A DNA stretch of 8,404 bases from CAYNJF01 sp964397555 (lineage in GTDB: Bacteria > Pseudomonadota > Gammaproteobacteria > Berkiellales > Berkiellaceae). Numbering within the stretch: position 1 is the stretch's first letter; each line of letters starts with the position of its first letter. The notes under the pieces were generated by a model. That model had not been told where the DNA came from and ran no database searches. It worked only from the letters and a program-made list of their open reading frames with translations. Both the position numbers and the translations under genes were made by a program. The stretch covers positions 1-8,404 of the forward strand of contig CAYNJF010000078.1 in NCBI GenBank assembly GCA_964397555.1, read 5' to 3'. This document shows, in pieces, positions 6,120 to 8,404 of the stretch.

Positions 6120-8404
6120 TTACCCACCCAAAGCCCTTCGTCGTGAATTACATTCTTGGCTGCCCTTATTCTGAGCTGATGGATTACTCTGAAATCTTGA
6201 ATATCCATGTATGATGGGAGACTTACTCAGGATTAAGCTTCTTTCTTGTCGCCTCATATCGGCCCCTTGTGTCTGTAAATAATCCCCAAAGCCGCTTACA
6301 TTGGCATCTTTGAAGGTGACAGCTAAACCTATCTTGTTGTTTAATCTTCGAACCACTCTACCTAAGGCTTGCATAACATCATTAGGACGCTTTCCATCTT
6401 GCAAGTAGAAAACTGTTCGTAGTTTTGGATCTGAAAACCCAACACGACACATGTTAACGGCAAGCATCACTGCTTGCCCATCAAGGGCTTTAAACTGCTC
6501 AATTTTTTGTCTTAGTTGTGTTTCATCACTATGGATAGCAAATATGGCTAGATCTGTATCATTAAGTACGGCTTGTGCCTTTCGCACATAAGCAATACTA
6601 GGCAAAAAAACAAGTGTTTTAAAATCTCGTATTTTACCCTCTGGGTGTTTTTGCTCGAGCAAATTAGGTAAACCTTGAATAATATCTTCAACATAATCAT
6701 GAGAGTACGGCAAATCAAGCTTGCGACGCTTAATAGGACATATTATTTGATCTTGCATCGCCTGATGAAATGGGTACTCAAATAAAGTTGAATATGCATT
6801 CGGCCTCTTTCTTGGAGTTGCCGTTAACCCAATGCTCACCGTATCGTTCATCCTTGAGACTTTCTCAATCAAGTCATCAGGTACTTTATGGCACTCATCG
6901 ATAAACACATGGCTTAGTCGAATATTAATGCCTTGTTCAATCCAGTTGGCAAAGCTATCCTGACAAATCAACAGTATGCTCGATTGAGTGCTAAAGGTAT
7001 GACTGCGTAGTAAAAAGTTTAATGAAATATCTGTTGAGCTTGAGCTAACCTTAAGCACTCGAGTAAAGTCAAAACCATTTCCATGACTTTGGACGTAGCC
7101 TCTAAAATCACAATAAAACTGTTCAAGCAACTCTAAATTAGGAATCACTACGGCCATATGTTGCTCATTCAACCCCTCATAGGTACGAATTAGTGTTTCA
7201 ATTTGAGTCACTGTTTTGCCAGTACCAGTGGCCATAGCCACCAAACTAAACTGCCCTTTGGGAGCTGAGCGTATTTCTTTAATCGCATTTTTTTGATGAG
7301 AGTAAAGTTGATATGGCAAACTCTCGCGATCATGGTTTGGCATATGATTTGGATTTGCTTTTGCATGGGCTTTAAATATATCAGCTTGAGCAATCATGGT
7401 TTCTCTCAAACGATAGAGAGCTAGATTATTATTCACAATACTCTTAAGCTGGCGATATACCCTACTGCTGATTTCATTCCATGCTGGGCTCAAATGAGCT
7501 AAATGCTCACTCATCTTGCTGGATACGGAATCATTCAGCCATGCTGTGGCTTTTTTTAGCTGTCTTTGGGCGAGGTTGCGTTGGATGCTTGTGCGAGTCA
7601 AGCAAAGTTCATCACTTGAGATAGGACCAACCTTGTCCACACCAAATAAAACCATAAGTGATAGTTGTAGATAATAGTCCTCCCCCCACATTTGATCCAG
7701 CTTATTCGGCAAGAATAAGTTTCTAAGCTCTAAAACTGAACTAATCTTCCCTCTAAGTTCTAATAGATTGATATATAACGCTTTCGAACCTAAATCACTT
7801 TGTAGGGTATGAGTGTACGCTCTGTATGTTGGTATGGAGATACAAACTTTGTCATGACCTTTATGTGTCAACATATCAAAGATTTCATCATACGTAGATA
7901 GTGGTTGTGAGGAGCGAATATCTCTAATATTATCATCAAGGAAACAAGCTGACTCTGAGCGCAGATATGAAAAAATTAAGGCGGCAAGTCTACGGCTGTT
8001 GATGAGTCCCGGCTTGCTTACCCCATGAAGAGTCTTGATAACCAAGACAGAACAATTAGGCCTGAAAGCCCTGAATTCAGACTCAGTCATAACCGCAATA
8101 ACATTACCGTTATTAGAGCGTGGAATGTACGCATCAGGGCCTCTACCCGCAAACACAAAGGTATGCACAGATGTCGGCTTTTCATACCAATGTATATCAA
8201 GCTCAACGCCATCTAAACGTATTTGCTCTGAACGCTTATAGCCCGAATGGTTTCGATTAAGCTTGTAAAAATCAATCAAGTGATGGTTAAGCTCAACTGC
8301 TGGTTTGCAGGGGCTTGGAAAAGTCGGTATTGAAGGTAGCCCCAAATACTTAGGATCAACTCCGCATTGAACATCAGCGAGCTGCAGACGAGACCTTAGA
8401 ACTT
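6120..8404 (-). CDS. SF2 helicase with N-terminal GT-A glycosyltransferase-like region, 5'-partial
   Basis: At least 760 residues. The frame stays open from a TTG at 8345 to the right edge with protein-like sequence (LADVQCGVDPKYLGLPSIP), so the true start is outside the window. The C-terminal half is a superfamily-2 helicase/translocase core: a YSHQKNAI lead-in, motif I MATGTGKT (7235-7212), motif II DECH (6899-6888), motif III TATP (6824-6813), and motif VI QALGRVVRR (6371-6345). It should hydrolyse ATP on nucleic acid. No nuclease or methylase motif is seen. The N-terminal half (about 8165-7600) has the order of a GT-A fold: ESEFRAFRP, an SKPGLINSRR segment, FLDDNI (7943-7926) in the place of the DxD metal site, ALYINLLELRGK, then GED (7685-7677). 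That assignment is inference from motif order. The C-terminal 40 residues are polar and probably disordered. The helicase call is firm; substrate and role are unknown. Confidence 0.92.
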   Translation of the reverse strand, partial: VLRSRLQLADVQCGVDPKYLGLPSIPTFPSPCKPAVELNHHLIDFYKLNRNHSGYKRSEQIRLDGVELDIHWYEKPTSVHTFVFAGRGPDAYIPRSNNGNVIAVMTESEFRAFRPNCSVLVIKTLHGVSKPGLINSRRLAALIFSYLRSESACFLDDNIRDIRSSQPLSTYDEIFDMLTHKGHDKVCISIPTYRAYTHTLQSDLGSKALYINLLELRGKISSVLELRNLFLPNKLDQMWGEDYYLQLSLMVLFGVDKVGPISSDELCLTRTSIQRNLAQRQLKKATAWLNDSVSSKMSEHLAHLSPAWNEISSRVYRQLKSIVNNNLALYRLRETMIAQADIFKAHAKANPNHMPNHDRESLPYQLYSHQKNAIKEIRSAPKGQFSLVAMATGTGKTVTQIETLIRTYEGLNEQHMAVVIPNLELLEQFYCDFRGYVQSHGNGFDFTRVLKVSSSSTDISLNFLLRSHTFSTQSSILLICQDSFANWIEQGINIRLSHVFIDECHKVPDDLIEKVSRMNDTVSIGLTATPRKRPNAYSTLFEYPFHQAMQDQIICPIKRRKLDLPYSHDYVEDIIQGLPNLLEQKHPEGKIRDFKTLVFLPSIAYVRKAQAVLNDTDLAIFAIHSDETQLRQKIEQFKALDGQAVMLAVNMCRVGFSDPKLRTVFYLQDGKRPNDVMQALGRVVRRLNNKIGLAVTFKDANVSGFGDYLQTQGADMRRQERSLILSKSPIIHGYSRFQSNPSAQNKGSQECNSRRRALGG

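Noticed and set aside
8025..8241. Two overlapping plus-strand frames of 63 and 68 residues
   Set aside because: Both are antisense to the helicase gene's N-terminal region and lack ribosome binding sites or protein-like composition.
6120..8404. Restriction-enzyme subunit (HsdR or type III Res)
   Set aside because: The helicase core is shared, but no PD-(D/E)xK nuclease motif, methylase or specificity gene is visible in the window.

Overview
The window looks like chromosomal DNA of a Legionella-like gammaproteobacterium. That rests on moderate-to-low GC by eye, a UhpC-type organophosphate transporter, a leucine-rich-repeat protein with an acidic C-terminal tail like those of Dot/Icm effectors, and several small lineage-specific genes. 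The taxonomic reading is inference; no rRNA or tRNA is present to anchor it.

Layout, left to right. (1) Positions 1-1101, minus: uhpC-like transporter, cut by the left edge and interrupted by a 10-N assembly gap at 777-786. The two gap flanks share ACCA, and merging them restores one clean reading frame, so the gene is probably intact. (2) 1317-1673, minus: unknown 118-residue soluble protein. (3) 1846-3126, plus: 426-residue helical plus LRR protein, a candidate secreted effector, divergent from (2) with a 20-bp dyad in its upstream region. (4) 3239-3472, plus: small exported acidic peptide, flanked by strong hairpins. (5) 3646-4728, plus: P-loop kinase-like protein (zeta toxin / chloramphenicol phosphotransferase type) with a long helical insert. 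(6) 4754-5203, minus: four-helix membrane protein, convergent with (5). (7) 5395-6072, plus: exported LysM + YkuD L,D-transpeptidase. (8) 6120 to beyond 8404, minus: large protein with an SF2 helicase core preceded by a region that resembles a GT-A glycosyltransferase fold; its start lies outside the window. A perfect 10-bp hairpin separates the convergent genes (7) and (8).

The genes do not form an obvious operon or pathway: orientation changes often and most have their own ribosome binding site or promoter-like region. The window reads as an accessory-rich stretch of single genes. The most unusual element is the glycosyltransferase-like/helicase fusion, followed by the kinase with its helical insert and the LRR effector candidate. 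Three start sites differ from the longest open frame: GTG at 1101 for uhpC, ATG at 5395 for the transpeptidase, and a start beyond 8404 for the helicase.
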